Shown: positions 49,046 to 62,889 of the stretch, one piece after another
How positions within the stretch are numbered: the stretch's first letter is position 1
Layout of the letters: each line of letters opens with the position of its first letter
Source of the DNA: Tillus elongatus
Taxonomy: Eukaryota; Arthropoda; Insecta; Coleoptera; Cleridae
DNA length: 64,000 nucleotides
Direction: 5' to 3'
NCBI GenBank assembly: GCA_964006375.1
Contig: OZ023269.1
Coordinates: 1,302,001-1,366,000 of the forward strand
The notes under the pieces: model-generated
The model's database searches: none
Seen by the model: only the letters and a program-made list of their open reading frames with translations
Told to the model about the DNA's origin: nothing
Position numbers and translations under genes: made by a program

Positions 49046-50300
49046 GTTCTAACTCCTTTTGAGAAAAATGCCCAAAGCTCAATTTTATATGAAGCTAAAG
49101 AACCAAATTTTGCTATATCTGTAGATAGTGTAAGTCTCTTTAAAATAAACTTGTATTACAAATTTCATTAAAGTTATACAGAAGATTTCCAGAAGTAAAG
49201 TATCTGCCAAATTATAAACGTAGCAGTTATTTTTTCCTTAGTAATATCCAGTATGATTTCCTTTTAGTCAACCTAATCAAACTGTTTTTTTAAATATCAA
49301 CAATAACAAAATTATAATTTCAGACTCAAAGGTGACAAACTTATTTAGGCCTTTTAAACAAAAATGAGATCTTGTTCAAAACGTTTGAAATCTGTGAACT
49401 ATTATTTCTCCAAATGTCAAATAAAACATGAAAAAAACATACATTTATTGAGATGGATTCGATCGCGGAAGGAGGTAAGCGCGATGCCCCTTGCGCCATC
49501 TAGGCACACGCCAACTACCGTTTTATTTGCGTGATACTTTGGATCGGCTTCATGCCCGGGATATTATATTCAAAGTATACGTAACAATTAATTACATAAT
49601 TAGTAGCGTTACCATTGAAACACATCCCACGACTGTTTTGGTCTTATATGACGTCTTGTGTATAAGTTTAAAGATAAAATAAACTATTTTACAATCATTT
49701 TTATAGAGACTTGGCTTGATTTTGCTTACATTTACGCTATATTATGCGACAGCACAATATATCTATGCTGCGCTAAAACTGTACTTGGGGTCGTTAATAA
49801 AGATACAAATATAGTGTATTTTAATAATTGATTGAATCCCCCACTTAAATAACAATCACTTGGAAAATTTTGAATTTCATGTCGTCTGTCATTTTCCATA
49901 ATTGCAGCCGAGATTTCACGATTGGTGGTTCGGGTAGTATGTTTTATGCCTGGTATATATTTCGTTTGGTTACCGTTGATGTATGGTTTATACCTGTTGT
50001 ATGAATCAATCTACGCGTGGCAGTTAACTACTCTGTCTGTCAGGCATTGAACTTTAACCACAAGTCGTTTCAACGCAGACCTTTGGGATTATATTTTTAA
50101 TTTGGAAAAAACTCCAAATCTGGTGTACCGAATTATTTAAAATTCACAACATAGGTTTATTTGCACTGTTTCTAGCCACATGTAAAGTATCATTCCAGTT
50201 ACTCTGATACTTACAAAAATATAGCGTTTTCAAAAAGTTTTCCCCGATTTTCCACCGCAAAAACTTGAGCATAAAGGCTGATTAACGATCTCGACCTCGG
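49046..50300. other. Unassigned spacer
   Basis: No feature recognised. Confidence 0.5.
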
Positions 50301-50329
50301 TTTTCACCCAAACAAGATTTTTGCCAAGT

Positions 50330-52021
<1,692 letters not shown>

Positions 52022-52036
52022 ATTCCCCCTTTCTAA
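52022..52036 (-). promoter_or_regulatory. Polypurine tract for plus-strand priming
   Basis: On the minus strand AGAAAGGGGGAAT lies directly upstream of the 3' LTR. Two similar tracts occur inside the element, at about 53055-53067 and 54311-54322. Confidence 0.8.
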
Positions 52037-52089
52037 AAGTGAGTCTGGATACTGTTTGCTAGTCAGATCATCTTTATTCATTGACTAAA

Positions 52090-52312
52090 ATATTTTGTTC
52101 AAAATCGCCTTTTTTGACATTCCAAAATTTTATTTTACTCTAAATCGACTTTTATGACATTTCAATCATTACAACCCTTTATTTTATTTAAAATTGCCTT
52201 TCATGACATTCTAATATTAAAACTCTTAAATTTAATTCATAATCGACTTGTATGACACTTTAATAACTAAAACATTTTATTTTATTCAACACCGCTTTTT
52301 ATGTCTCACCAA
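52090..52312. repeat. Five degenerate tandem units in the LTR element
   Basis: A 27 bp core like TAAATCGACTTTTATGACAT recurs at about 52099, 52140, 52188, 52238 and 52285, spaced 41-50 bp. Confidence 0.8.
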
Positions 52313-53195
52313 TTGGTTTTATATATTTCTCTCTTTTGGCAAATCAATTGAAATTGATTGTTCTATATGATCTAAATTTATGCCATCTCCTGGTTATTTC
52401 GACTTATTTAACGTTCCCTCAGATTTCATTTCAATAAATGACAGTTATTGGTATTTTTATTTGTCATATTTTTATGGGGTATCTTTCCTTTCAATCTTAT
52501 TTCATTATGCTAAATTATTATATCTTTATACTACCATGGAATAGGACTATGTAATACTTCTTTTATTTATCAACTTCTAATAATTTATCTTTTCTACATA
52601 ACATATACGGTCTCCCTACTTCTGACTTTTCACATACCCCCTATACATATTTCACTATTACTTGCATCATATTATATTTTTATTATTCATTCTATATACT
52701 TTCAATATTCTTTTCAATATTCTATTCACATATATACTTCAATAGTTCGGGACCGACCTCTTTGGGATCGCCCATATACTATACTTCATTTTAAATGACC
52801 GATATCTTTGTATCGTTAATCATTTTACTTCACCTTTTTCATATTTCAATCTTATCGCTACACCATCTATACAAATTCTTTCCTATCAATCCGACCCTTA
52901 TATATTCTATCTTTTTGCTAATTATAATTATTTCTCGGTACTTAACCGGTTTCTGTCTTTTAGACCTTTTACATATTTTTCTCGTCTACTGATTCCATGT
53001 TTCCTATTACTCAATAATAATACTAATAATTTTCTATTTTATTTTAACTTATTTCCCCCTTTCTACCGTTGAATTATGATTATATTAATTGACTTATCCA
53101 ATAACTGCATCTAATTCGAGCATTGCTCCTTATTTATTATCATTTAAATTTTCTTATGAAATTTCGCTTTTCTGATTCGTATTTCTTTGGGTCAT

Positions 53196-53300
53196 TATTT
53201 AAATGCCTACTTGTTTTATTTTCTATACTCAGGGTATAAATTCTTCGGGTTATTTAAATGCCTACTTGTTATATTTTCTGTACTCAGGGTATATATATTT
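53196..53300. repeat. Two-copy tandem repeat in the LTR element
   Basis: TTATTTAAATGCCTACTTGT with TACTCAGGGTATA occurs at about 53196 and 53249. Confidence 0.85.
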
Positions 53301-53499
53301 TGCGTAATTATTTATATTTTAAATTGACCAACTTTTCGTCATATAGTTCTAACTAATCAATTTTATTTATTTTAGGAGAAATTTCTTTGTCTGGTAATTT
53401 TATTATTATTTATTTTGTACATTATAATTCGTCTATTCGGCATGCGATTGTCCTTTTCGTTGCTTAGGTCCTATTGGATTCGTTCAAAATTCAAGCAGA

Positions 53500-54267
53500 T
53501 TAATTTTTATTTATTTTAAATTTTTGCTTTTTGCTTTTGAAATTAAAATTGCTATAGTTGCAATGACGTGTCTTATTATTCAAATTATTATGCCAAATAT
53601 GTCTGTTCTTAAGTTCCGGCTTATACCTTTTAAATTTATTATAATTTCCAGAATCTTTGTTTTTATAAAATTTCTGACTATGACTGGATTTGTATTCATC
53701 GTGAAAATTATTGTTTTTAACGAAAAGGTTTCTAAATTTATAATTGCGGCTATTGCTATTATTTTCTGCATAATTTTTATTACATTGAAGCATAGTTTCA
53801 TTTTTCTGGTCATTTCCAATATTGATACAGTAAAAATAATGTGTTGCCCTTATTAATTTTTCTTCGGCAGTATATATGAATTTTTCCGGGCTTGTTTCGA
53901 GTATATTTTCTTCGATTTTAATTAGTTGTTCATCAGTTTCCTGCTCCACTCGGGCTTCATTTCCGTCAATTGGCTCCATACGCGTTTCGACCTTTTTAAT
54001 GTCGTAACTCATCATTTCCGTTTCTTCCTGTATTTCGTCACGGCACGACTGTATTACCGTGTCCAGTTCCGTCTTGATTATTTCATGGCTTTCTTGGCAT
54101 TTTTCTTGCGTTACTGTTACCTCAGTATCCAGTTGATACATTTTATTCATTTTTGTTATAATCTCCGTTGTGTTTTCTTCCATTTTCTTGAACAAAATGG
54201 CGAATAACTTCTCCATTTTTGATTCTTGCTCCTGTCCTTTTACTGTTTGCTCCCCGGACATTTTCAA
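53500..54267 (-). CDS. gag: Gag-like protein of the LTR element
   Basis: 255 residues. The N-terminal half (about residues 15-135) is charged and Glu-rich with heptad-like spacing (MEKLFAILFKKMEENTTEI, EEKLIRA), predicting coiled coils. The C-terminal third (about 160-255) is Asn/Lys/Tyr-rich and strongly basic (FKSKKQKFKINKN at the end), suited to binding RNA. There is no CCHC zinc knuckle and no recognisable capsid fold signature, so it may be a shortened gag. It is the only sizeable frame in the element, in the sense given by the primer site and purine tract. Met1 and Met3 are both possible starts. I infer a structural particle protein. A fast-evolving accessory protein cannot be excluded. 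Confidence 0.65.
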   Translation of the reverse strand: MKMSGEQTVKGQEQESKMEKLFAILFKKMEENTTEIITKMNKMYQLDTEVTVTQEKCQESHEIIKTELDTVIQSCRDEIQEETEMMSYDIKKVETRMEPIDGNEARVEQETDEQLIKIEENILETSPEKFIYTAEEKLIRATHYFYCINIGNDQKNETMLQCNKNYAENNSNSRNYKFRNLFVKNNNFHDEYKSSHSQKFYKNKDSGNYNKFKRYKPELKNRHIWHNNLNNKTRHCNYSNFNFKSKKQKFKINKN

Positions 54268-54654
54268 GCTTGATTTATTTAATTTCCTTGTGAATTTAAA
54301 ATTTAATTGTCCCCCTTTCTAAGCTTTGACCCTTTCAAATACACCACCTATATTTATTTTTCATAAAACCATTGGTTATGTGTGCAACTTACTGTTTCAT
54401 ATTAAAATATCATACGGTATTAGAATTTTTGCTAATTTTCAATAAATCGGTTGAATTGATTTATTTAAGTTTACTGTATTTAAATGAGTCGTGCTAATTT
54501 ATTTAAAATTGGTTTACTTCTAAATCCCTTGCATTTAAAATACTATTACGTTTTCATGAAAATTTGCTTTATTCTAACGTAATTAAAATTTTATTAAAAT
54601 TTAACAGAAACCCTGTATTTGTGCCAATCATGTGCTATATTGCGAACAAATGTT

Positions 54655-54932
54655 TATTTTATTAAAATTTTCTATGAAAATAACTTTATTTTTACAAAGA
54701 AAAAATTTTTTATCATGTTCTTTTTAGGTCAAAATTTTTTTTTTTTAGAAGTCCCACGACTTGGGCGCCATTTTGCTAATTTCTTGGCGGACCAAGTTGA
54801 TTTTAAGTTATGATGGTTTGAAACTAATTTTTTTTTTCTCTATGAAAATAAATTAACTTAGACCAAAAAAAAATTTTGATAATTATATTATTATGTATTT
54901 TTTTTTAAAGCCCTTTAGTTGCGGCGCCATTT
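54655..54932 (-). promoter_or_regulatory. Duplicated leader with two primer-binding-like sites
   Basis: Just inside the 5' LTR the minus strand reads TAGCA, AAA, TGGCGCCGCAACTAAAGG (from 54929). About 160 bp further in, at 54770, it reads TAGCAAAATGGCGCCCAAGTC and on to GTGGG. TGGCGCC complements the 3' end of tRNA-Lys type primers. Flanking CTATGAAAATAA stretches (54674 and 54841) show that the whole segment, LTR tip included, was duplicated and then diverged. Confidence 0.7.
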
Positions 54933-56437
54933 TGCTATGGTATTCTACTTTACTTTATGGGTAGCATATACCTGCAAAAATTTATTATAGAGCTGAGAAC
55001 ATACGTCCTAATCATCAGGTTGGGTTCCTTATAATTACAGCTAGCTTCTACTAATTAAAATTCACTAATATGTGTTATTTAAATTCATTTATTGATTTTC
55101 ACTTGATCAAAATTACTATCGCTTTGCACAGATGGCTATATAACAATTTTGCTGATTAAATATCAACCAAAAACAATACTTCCGTTAATTACAATCTGTT
55201 ATACATTCCATTTAATTTATTGCACAAATTTTACGGTGTCTATTTGACACACATTAAACACAAACAGAAACGTTTAAAGCATTCAATACATAAACATAAC
55301 TTGAGAAATCCTATTAAAACATTTAACTGTGCCGATATGACACTTGTTAAATACAAAGAGATATTTTAAAACATTCTTTACATAAATATAACTTGAAAAA
55401 TCCTATTAAAAAAACATTCTGGTAACATTATAACTAATTACACAATTAATTAAACATGGATACTACATAATCAATATACATCGATAATTCTACAGAACGG
55501 TCTCTTTCCGTTTATTTCAAACAAAATTTTTGTTTTTGAAATTTATTAGCACAAAAATATTTGATTGTTGTTGTAAAAATGGTGAAATTCCACCCGCACT
55601 GGTCAATTTAAGAAAAGGTAACACTTACTGACATATTTTCCATTGGATTATTTATTGTTCTTCCATTAATACGGACCTTGATTAATTATTATTATCTTTC
55701 TCATTTGTCCATGCCATTGATTATTAACGGATTTACTTCGTTAACATATTGATATATATTTATTCCATAGTCGTAGCACTCTGGAGGTGTTTTATACCCT
55801 CACTTCGATGCACTCTGGAATCTTAGTTATGACGATGATCACCTGGTCTGGTAAAGTGATACAGATGATTTCACTGGATGGAAAAGACAAGACAAGCCCG
55901 GACTCTCTCGGACCGTTGCTTTTATTAACTCTCCTACAGGTGAAAAAACGCTATTCTTCGTCACACACCTGTGTTTAAGTTTTCCGTCAAACCTTTAACG
56001 TCTTTTTACGTTTTTTTCTGACGCGCACATCACCTTAATATTCTACAAACCTTTGTTTGTTATAAATGACCTCCGCTCTTTCACTACATTGAGTCTTTAG
56101 CTAGCTTGGTCATATATATTTTTTTTATACAATAAAATCAACAAGACTACAATTATATTATCTACAATCTCATTCTCCCTACAAAACTGAAGCATTGTTC
56201 TTGGTTTCTTTACGGATTTCTAGTATATAATATAGTTTTTTATTACTCGAATGTAACTTAACATCGAGGGTTGCTACATGGGTCACTGACATTCATGTCG
56301 GGCGTTGACATCTCCTGCCAAAACTCTTTCATTGCTACATTAGGGTGTATACACTTATTTTATATATACTAGTATGCATAAATTTCCCGTTTTCCTATTA
56401 AAATTTCGTAATATTTCCTATCATTTGCTATCTATAG

Positions 56438-56439
<2 letters not shown>
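54933..56439 (-). repeat. 5' LTR (right copy)
   Basis: 1507 bp, near-identical to the left copy. As the upstream LTR on the minus strand it should hold the promoter. AT-rich TATA-like stretches (about 56350-56380) exist but I cannot single one out. Confidence 0.95.
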
Positions 56440-56531
<92 letters not shown>

Positions 56532-56670
56532 ATATAAAAAATTTAACGGACCTTGGTTTTGGGTTCTAGAGACCAAAATTCGCGTTCATCTGAAGAAATT
56601 TTTTCATAAGCTTTTCATCGTGACCTCTCTATTAACGAATTTTTGTTAATGAAAATTCGCTAAATAGTGA
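56440..56670 (+). repeat. (TA)n and module A, right of the LTR element
   Basis: TA tract 56440-56528, then AATTTAACGGACCTTGGTTT, GGGTTCTAGAGACCAAAATT, CGCGTTCATCTGAAGAAATT and the hairpin AACGAATTTTTGTTAATGAAAATTCGCT. It completes the composite repeat begun at 50330. Confidence 0.85.
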
Positions 56671-57240
56671 CACACAATTTAACTAATTATATTTAGAAAA
56701 ACTTCTATCACAATGTTGTTAGATCGATAAAATTAATGTATTAATAACAGTATGTTAATTGAAAGTAAAAACATACGCTGCAATATCTCTTAAAAACTCT
56801 GCGGACAGAGAGGACTGGAGTATAGACAGAAACTTCGAAGTTAGCATATTAGAAAGTCAGCAAAATATTTTTAATGCAATTTCACTCTAAAAACTATGGG
56901 ATATAGGCGGTATTAGTTTAATCTTTTTCATTTTAGAAAGGCGCCTTTCTAAATCGGAGGCTTATTTGGTGCGTTTAGATGAAATTGGTATGAAGAGAAG
57001 CAACTTGAGGGGGTAGGGAAGCCATTGCTAGTCACCGTGAGCGGATATGTGTTAGCTGTTAGCAACTGGAAGTTGTGGATATACTTTTTATACCTCTCGT
57101 GGAGCTTCAACCGGTTGAGTACCGCTTACGTTCTTATATCTGTTGAAATGTTCATATCTCTACACTACGGCCTTCTATACTATTGAATAAATGCTCTGTA
57201 GTAAACACATGTTCAACATTAACAGCTTGCCAAATCGTTA
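56671..57240. other. Unassigned spacer
   Basis: Nothing recognised. Confidence 0.5.
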
Positions 57241-57356
57241 TACAGGGTGTAAAAAAAGTGTGGAATATTGCCAATATTTAGAAAACTCCTAAATATATTT
57301 TTTTGACACTTGGTATATTGATGTACTTAAATTTAATACTTTGTTAACAAGTAAAA

Positions 57357-58453
57357 AAAGTCTGGATGCAGCCAGTGCGTTATGGTAGTGAATTTTCATT
57401 AAAATGTTTTTAATAGCAAATATGTGTATTTTTTAAAGAAAGCAGGCATCAAATTTAGTTACCAGTATAACCTATATAGTAAAAACAATGTGCCATGTTT
57501 CATCAAAATAACTTTATTGTTTAAAAATGTACAAAAATTTCCGAAAGTACACTTAAAGTGTTCCCGAAAATCGTTTCTTGGTCAACCTTATAGGTTAATA
57601 GCAAATTAAGCTATTCAAATATGAAGCATTTGATCCAAATTCGCTACCATAACGCACTTGCTGCGTCCAGAATTTCTTTTCTTACAAACATGCATTATAT
57701 TTCAATGGAAAATGCAAAAATGCAATAACATAAGGCGTGTTTGATTAGAAAATTTGTATCACCAACGACTTATGGGCCACCCTATGATTTTAAAAATAAT
57801 TTTTTAAGATGTAGCTCAAGACACCCCATAATTAATATATACAATTTTTTTCGTATCTTGTATAATAACGGATATAATAAGATTTATTGATTTTTTTACG
57901 AAAATTCGACAAAAATTATATACCATTAAACGATAAACTCTATAGCTGAGGCTACTGCCAAGCATCATAGAAAGGGTCTATTTGAAATGAATTTTCTGGA
58001 AAAATTTTAGCAAAATGAAGGACAATGACGGTTGAAACTAAGACTTCAGGGTTTGTAAAACATTCTTCTTGAGACATTTTATTTCCACAGCCCGTATTAG
58101 ATTCAAGTTCCTTGCCTAAATATTGCCAATTTTGACGTTTTAAATCGCAACTTTGACGTTTTGAGGAAAACCCCCTTTTTTTAAATGCCTATAACTTGTT
58201 TGTCTTTCAAACGACAAAGCTAAATTTTAGTACGCGACTTACCCATAAAGAAATAAACCCGCGTGCCAAATTTAGTTGCCCTTGCTTTGTTAATTCCGGA
58301 GATATAAAAAATTTTCGAAAGAAAACACAACATTTTCCGGGAAAACCTGGGCCGATTTTCCTGGATAACGAAGCTATCCAAGCCATTTGCAAAAGGAAGG
58401 TATTCGCCAAATTTATTCAAAATCGGCCTATTATTTTTTGAGTTATCGGTGTG

Positions 58454-58533
<80 letters not shown>

Positions 58534-58650
58534 TGAAACTAACCCCGGATATGTGTTCTGGGGGGCGTAATTAGCGCTCATTTGAAGAAATTTTTTCAAA
58601 ATTCAAAAGTCGAGATCTCCTCATTAGTGAATTTTTTAAGAAAATTCACT
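57357..58650 (+). mobile_element. Complete composite repeat B-C-arms-(TA)n-A
   Basis: Best complete copy. Module B 57357-57675 (GTCTGGATGCAGCCAGTGCG to GCACTTGCTGCGTCCAGAAT); module C 57690-57960 (CACCAACGACTTATGGGCCA, CAAGACACCCCATAATTAAT); arms 57960-58440 (GACGTTTTAAATCGCAACTT, TTTTCCTGGATAACGAAGCT); TTTTTTGAGTTATCGGTGTG; (TA)n 58458-58531; module A 58531-58650 (AACCCCGGATATGTGTTCTG) ending in the hairpin AGTGAATTTTTT/AAAATTCACTAAAA. Non-coding. It mirrors 24475-25740 over its whole length. Confidence 0.78.
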
Positions 58651-58672
58651 AAAAAGTACGTGTCACTATACA

Positions 58673-58975
58673 GGCTGGCTCAGAAATAATACGCTTTTAT
58701 TTCAAAAGAACAGCCGGTATTTTTTTGCGTTTTCTGAATTTACATCTAATTTAGTGTCTAATTGTATTTAGAGTTTTTTTTCCTATCTTCATTCACTACT
58801 GAAACAATTGTTGTTAAGAATAATTTTCAAAACTTCTTAATATTTCGAAAACTACGGAACACATTTTTTGACTCTTGGTATATCGATGTATTTAAGTTCA
58901 ATACACCTTTGACAAGTGAAAAAAGTATGTGTAACTATACATGTTATTTTAAACGGAACAGCCTGTATATTTTGC
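58673..58975. repeat. Possible small MITE
   Basis: TACAGGCTGGCTCAGAAATA at 58673 is answered by ACGGAACAGCCTGTATATTT ending near 58970. The inner part (CTTGGTATATCGATGTATTT) recurs at 57310-57350. Confidence 0.5.
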
Positions 58976-59114
58976 GGGTTCTAATAAGCATTTAAGAGAT
59001 ACGTTTATGATGTAAGTTTTAAGTTGTTTGATTTGGATTTCTTTTTCAGACCACCTGGTTCAACACTGTAGCACTGTTGGTACAACTGTGAGGTCAGAAA
59101 GTTGTCTGATTAAA

Positions 59115-59415
59115 AAAGCCTGGACGCAGCAAGTGCGTTATGGTAGTGAATTTTCATAGAAATGATCTAGCACAAAATATTTGATTATAACTTTTTTTCT
59201 TGTAACATAGAAATTTTGGTGTATAGTTTACTTTTTATATCATAAACCTACCTACCAGATTTGGTTATCATAGCTTTTTATTTTTTGAAATAAGAATTTT
59301 TTTCGAATGAAAACTAGGGGTCCTAGTTCGCGCTCAATTGAAAAATTTTTTTTCAAAATTCAAAAGTCGGGATCTCCCCATTAGTGAATTTTTTCTACGA
59401 AAATTCACTAAAACC
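59115..59415 (+). repeat. Module B end, arm and module A
   Basis: GCCTGGACGCAGCAAGTGCG (59118), arm to 59300, then AGGGGTCCTAGTTCGCGCTC and the hairpin TTAGTGAATTTTTTCTACGA/AAATTCACTAAAA. A composite repeat lacking module C and (TA)n. Confidence 0.7.
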
Positions 59416-59419
59416 GGCT

Positions 59420-60065
59420 TCCCCCATAATAACAATGCGCCCCCTTTCAAAATTCACTTAAATGATTGTAATTATTTAGTACACGGCGCCTGGGTATAAT
59501 GACTTAATGAGTTAATAAATGAAGCAAAATCGCTACGAAATATTGCGTCATACTGAAGAAAACGTAAATTTAAAGATATAATTTTGTAATAAAACAAAAG
59601 TTAAAAAGTTTAAATCTGTTAAAATGTTTTACCATATTGTTATAATTTATTATCAGAGACAAAAGAGAGTAGCATATAAAATCATGGCAATTGGTCGACT
59701 TTTACTGGGCGTTCAGATTTTTTGGAAAGTCAGTATATATAAAAGGTATCCCAAAAATTAAATCTGGAAAGAGGTTTTAGATATATTTAGTGATTTCTCA
59801 ATTTTTAATAATCTTCTAAAGACTCAGCATTTTGCTCAAAAGTGCATTGTCTGAGTTTTGCTGGGAGTGTCCAAATGTTCTTTCCATTTTGTACTGCAAA
59901 TTGAATCATACTTTCCACATAGCTGTGATAATTTATTCTCTTCAGAAAGACGTTCTGATGGAATGAATTTACGGCCCATAACTTGACCAAAAAGAAAATA
60001 TTTGTACTCATAAAATATTGAAACGTTATATTACTCGATTTTATTGAAAACATATCAGTTTTCAC
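59420..60065. other. Unassigned spacer
   Basis: Nothing recognised. Confidence 0.5.
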
Positions 60066-60069
60066 CAAA

Positions 60070-60740
60070 TCACCCCTTATTTATCCCCTATCCCATGACG
60101 CAATCTTACAAAAAAACAATCGAAGCGTTCCTTTGTCGCGTGCTAACTGGAAACTAAATTCGTTCGAAAGTTATTGCGCCTATTAATAGACAGGCGTACA
60201 TGCAGACAGACTGACAGACCGTTTGACCGACAGACAAAAAAAAATTCGTTCGAGAATCAAGTTTTCTCTATGTTTTGACACTTTTTAGGCCGTTTTAGCA
60301 AAAAAAAAAACTTCGAATTATTTGTCAACAATATTCCACCCCCACGCATTCAACCCCTAATTTAATTTCAGCACAGAATACCAGATGTTTGATGAAATTA
60401 AAAGTTTTCTAATAAATAACCCCCAAAGCCCTATAATACTCGGGTTTTAACGAAAAAATGGCAATTTTCTTCAAATCATCCTCCATTCATCCCCTACACC
60501 CTAAAGCGATTTTACCCAAAAACAATTCGAACCGTTCGTTTGTCGAGTGCTAGGTGGATACCAAATTTCAAAACGATACTTTAATTCGTTCTAAAATTAT
60601 CGTGGCTACAGACAAACAGACATACAGACCGACAGACTGACAGACCGACAGACTGACGGAAAAAATAAATTTTCGTTTCCAAGTAATATTTTATATATGT
60701 TTTGACACTTTTTACGACGTTTAAGCAAAAAAAATTTTTT
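60070..60740. repeat. Two-copy duplication with (GACAGACT/GACAGACC) repeats
   Basis: 60075-60310 and 60485-60725 share CC.TA..C.ATCCCCTA, AAAACAATCGAA-like, CGTT.GTTTGTCG.GTGCTA, a GACAGACTGACAGACCG-type repeat (60205-60240 and 60605-60660) and ATGTTTTGACACTTTTTA. The unit is about 410 bp. Confidence 0.8.
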
Positions 60741-60931
60741 TGAATATTTTGTCGCCGATGCGATACTTCCACGCGTTCTGACGGTGTGGAAGTAATATCG
60801 TGTAAATACTGTGTTAATTTGTTTTATTAATATTTTATTATGAATACTTATGATTACTGCTGGTTGTGTTTACATTATATAATTACAAAAAGTATTGATA
60901 ATCTCTAAAAGAAAAATAATCTGATACGTAC

Positions 60932-61547
60932 AATTGTAGTAGAGTAGAACTCCAGAAACTAGAACAAAGATAATGACTAGAAGCACCAAAATGAGCAATA
61001 GAATGGTAGGTCGACACCAGGACGTTAAACAAGACTCTCTAGCTGGAGGAGTCGTTGAAGTTTGTGAACTCAGACACCAGCCGCAGGAGTCTGGTTCAGC
61101 GGGAGCTGCTGCTTCCTGCAAATGGGAGGACCGCACAACACTGCTATCACCCGAAGCGTTCACTACTACTCCACGATACACGTTCACGTTAGCCCGAGGT
61201 ATAAAACCGTCATCATCTTCGTCGGATCGCATCCTGGTGTCATTATATACCCCGTAGGAAGCTACCATACTCGCTGCAGGGTGTAGACCGTTGCTGTTTC
61301 TTGCGGTAGCTCTCATTTTTAATTCTAATTGTTCACTAGACTCTGGCCAACATTTACATGGACAGCTACTAGTGCTCTGATCTGGATTTATTTTATCTGA
61401 ACCGTCGAGTTCTGGCCCATAAATCGATGGCTCCCTTACGTACCAAGATTCACTATACGTTGGGGGCAACTTATTGTTAACACTATTATAATCGAAATTT
61501 GATTGAATGTTTTCTGTGTTTTTCACTACTGGGGCGTTATACACCAT
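60932..61547 (-). CDS. First coding exon of a type II membrane protein (host gene)
   Basis: The minus frame starts at ATG 61547 in a good context (ACAATGG) and runs 205 codons to a splice donor ATT|GTACGTATC, so the exon ends at 60932 and the intron is phase 1. An alternative donor, GTATCAG, would end it at 60928. The peptide has a hydrophilic N-terminal region of about 178 residues and one transmembrane helix at about 181-203 (TILLLILVLLVIIFVLVSGV). There is no signal peptide, so a cytoplasmic N-terminus is expected. Visible motifs: PPTY (28-31), a WW-domain ligand type; CPCKCW (about 62-67); an acidic SDEDDD (108-113); Cys pairs just before the membrane. GC is well above the surroundings and there is no repeat similarity. 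I cannot name the gene. Confidence 0.7.
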
Positions 61548-62880
61548 TGTTTCATTACATGCGTTCTTTTCTTTATCATATTTGAATTATTAAGTAGCTA
61601 GAACTATGGTTATATTAAGTGATCTAACGCCACTGTGACCAGATGCAGATTTTCAAACTATTATTTGAAGAGAAAGTCGTGTGCGTCATCTTCTGTTCAG
61701 TGTCAGGCTGGAAAATACAAAAAACATAAATTATGGTGAAAATTATGCGACAAAATTTGGAAGAGTACACATTATCTCAGCTTTCGGACGATATGTTAAC
61801 AAATCAAAGTTTATAATAAGATACAGCCGAATTTTGTGTTTGTTTATTTTATTTATTGTAATCAACGTCCACCAAAAAATCTCAGTAATAAGGCAGACAT
61901 TTGACATATTTTACAGCAGACGAAACGAACAAACATGAGTATCAAATTATAAATTTTCGCAAACTAACTTTTTATAAAGAACTAAACTAAAGCAAAAACC
62001 CGTTTAGCTTGCCACAACTATTGTCAAGGAAAGAAAAAGGCGTATACGACTTATTAATAAAACATTTAAACTTGTCACAACTAAACTTAGAGGGTAACAA
62101 AAAATTGTATTCGTAGATACTAGACTAAATATTCTTTTTAGATAAGTTAGTATACAGTTTCCTTTATTTCTCCCCATTGTTTTTTACCTCCCAAACCGTG
62201 GCCCATTCTTTGCAGACTATTTTTATACCTTTACTATATTATATACCTATATTACCCATATGCAATTATATCCTGCTCTCATTTATATTTTAAATATTTA
62301 TATTAATTATCACCTTAACCTAAGGACCAAAACCGGGACACTCGCTTCGTGTCTTGGGGTCGTTCAAGACAACTTTATATAAACACAAAACAGGTGACCA
62401 CAGGTAAGGTTTGGTTGGACATTAGGAAAGAAATTGGGAATCTTAGAATCTATACATTATTACTAAAACTAATATTTACAAATATACAGCTTTCAATTAT
62501 ATGTACCAATGTTATACACACTATGCACCCCAAATAGATACAGAGCTCTCAATGTTATTAAACTAAGTGATGAATCTTACCGTTTTTAATAAACTCTATT
62601 ATTTTAGTTAGTATAGCTTTTTCTCCGTTAACAGTAGGCTGTTGGTATCTATTGGTAATTGTATACTGTATCTTAAGAGAGATGAAAGCAACTCCCTAAT
62701 TTGAGTCGATGTTTTTGAAAACTAAAAAGCAAATGATTGTTATCGCAAATACTTGTTCCATCACATTCTCAGTACGGGTTGTCTGCTAACTTCATTTTCC
62801 AAAGGCGATATTTGCAAGCACTGTAGCCTACACTTGTTCTGACCAGCGCTGTATAGATAGGTCTGGAGAGTTCTACTATA
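61548..62880. other. Upstream region of the host exon
   Basis: It should hold the 5' untranslated region, an upstream intron or the promoter. I cannot pick out a promoter. No repeat family recognised. Confidence 0.4.
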
Positions 62881-62889
62881 TTCATTATA

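Noticed and set aside
53524..54207. Hydrophobic plus-strand frames opposite the gag-like gene
   Set aside because: Shadow frames of an Asn/Lys/Glu-rich minus-strand gene; such codons read Phe/Ile/Leu on the other strand and mimic membrane proteins.
60973..61257. A 94-codon plus frame over the host exon
   Set aside because: Antisense shadow of the exon; the minus frame has the start context, the membrane helix and the donor.
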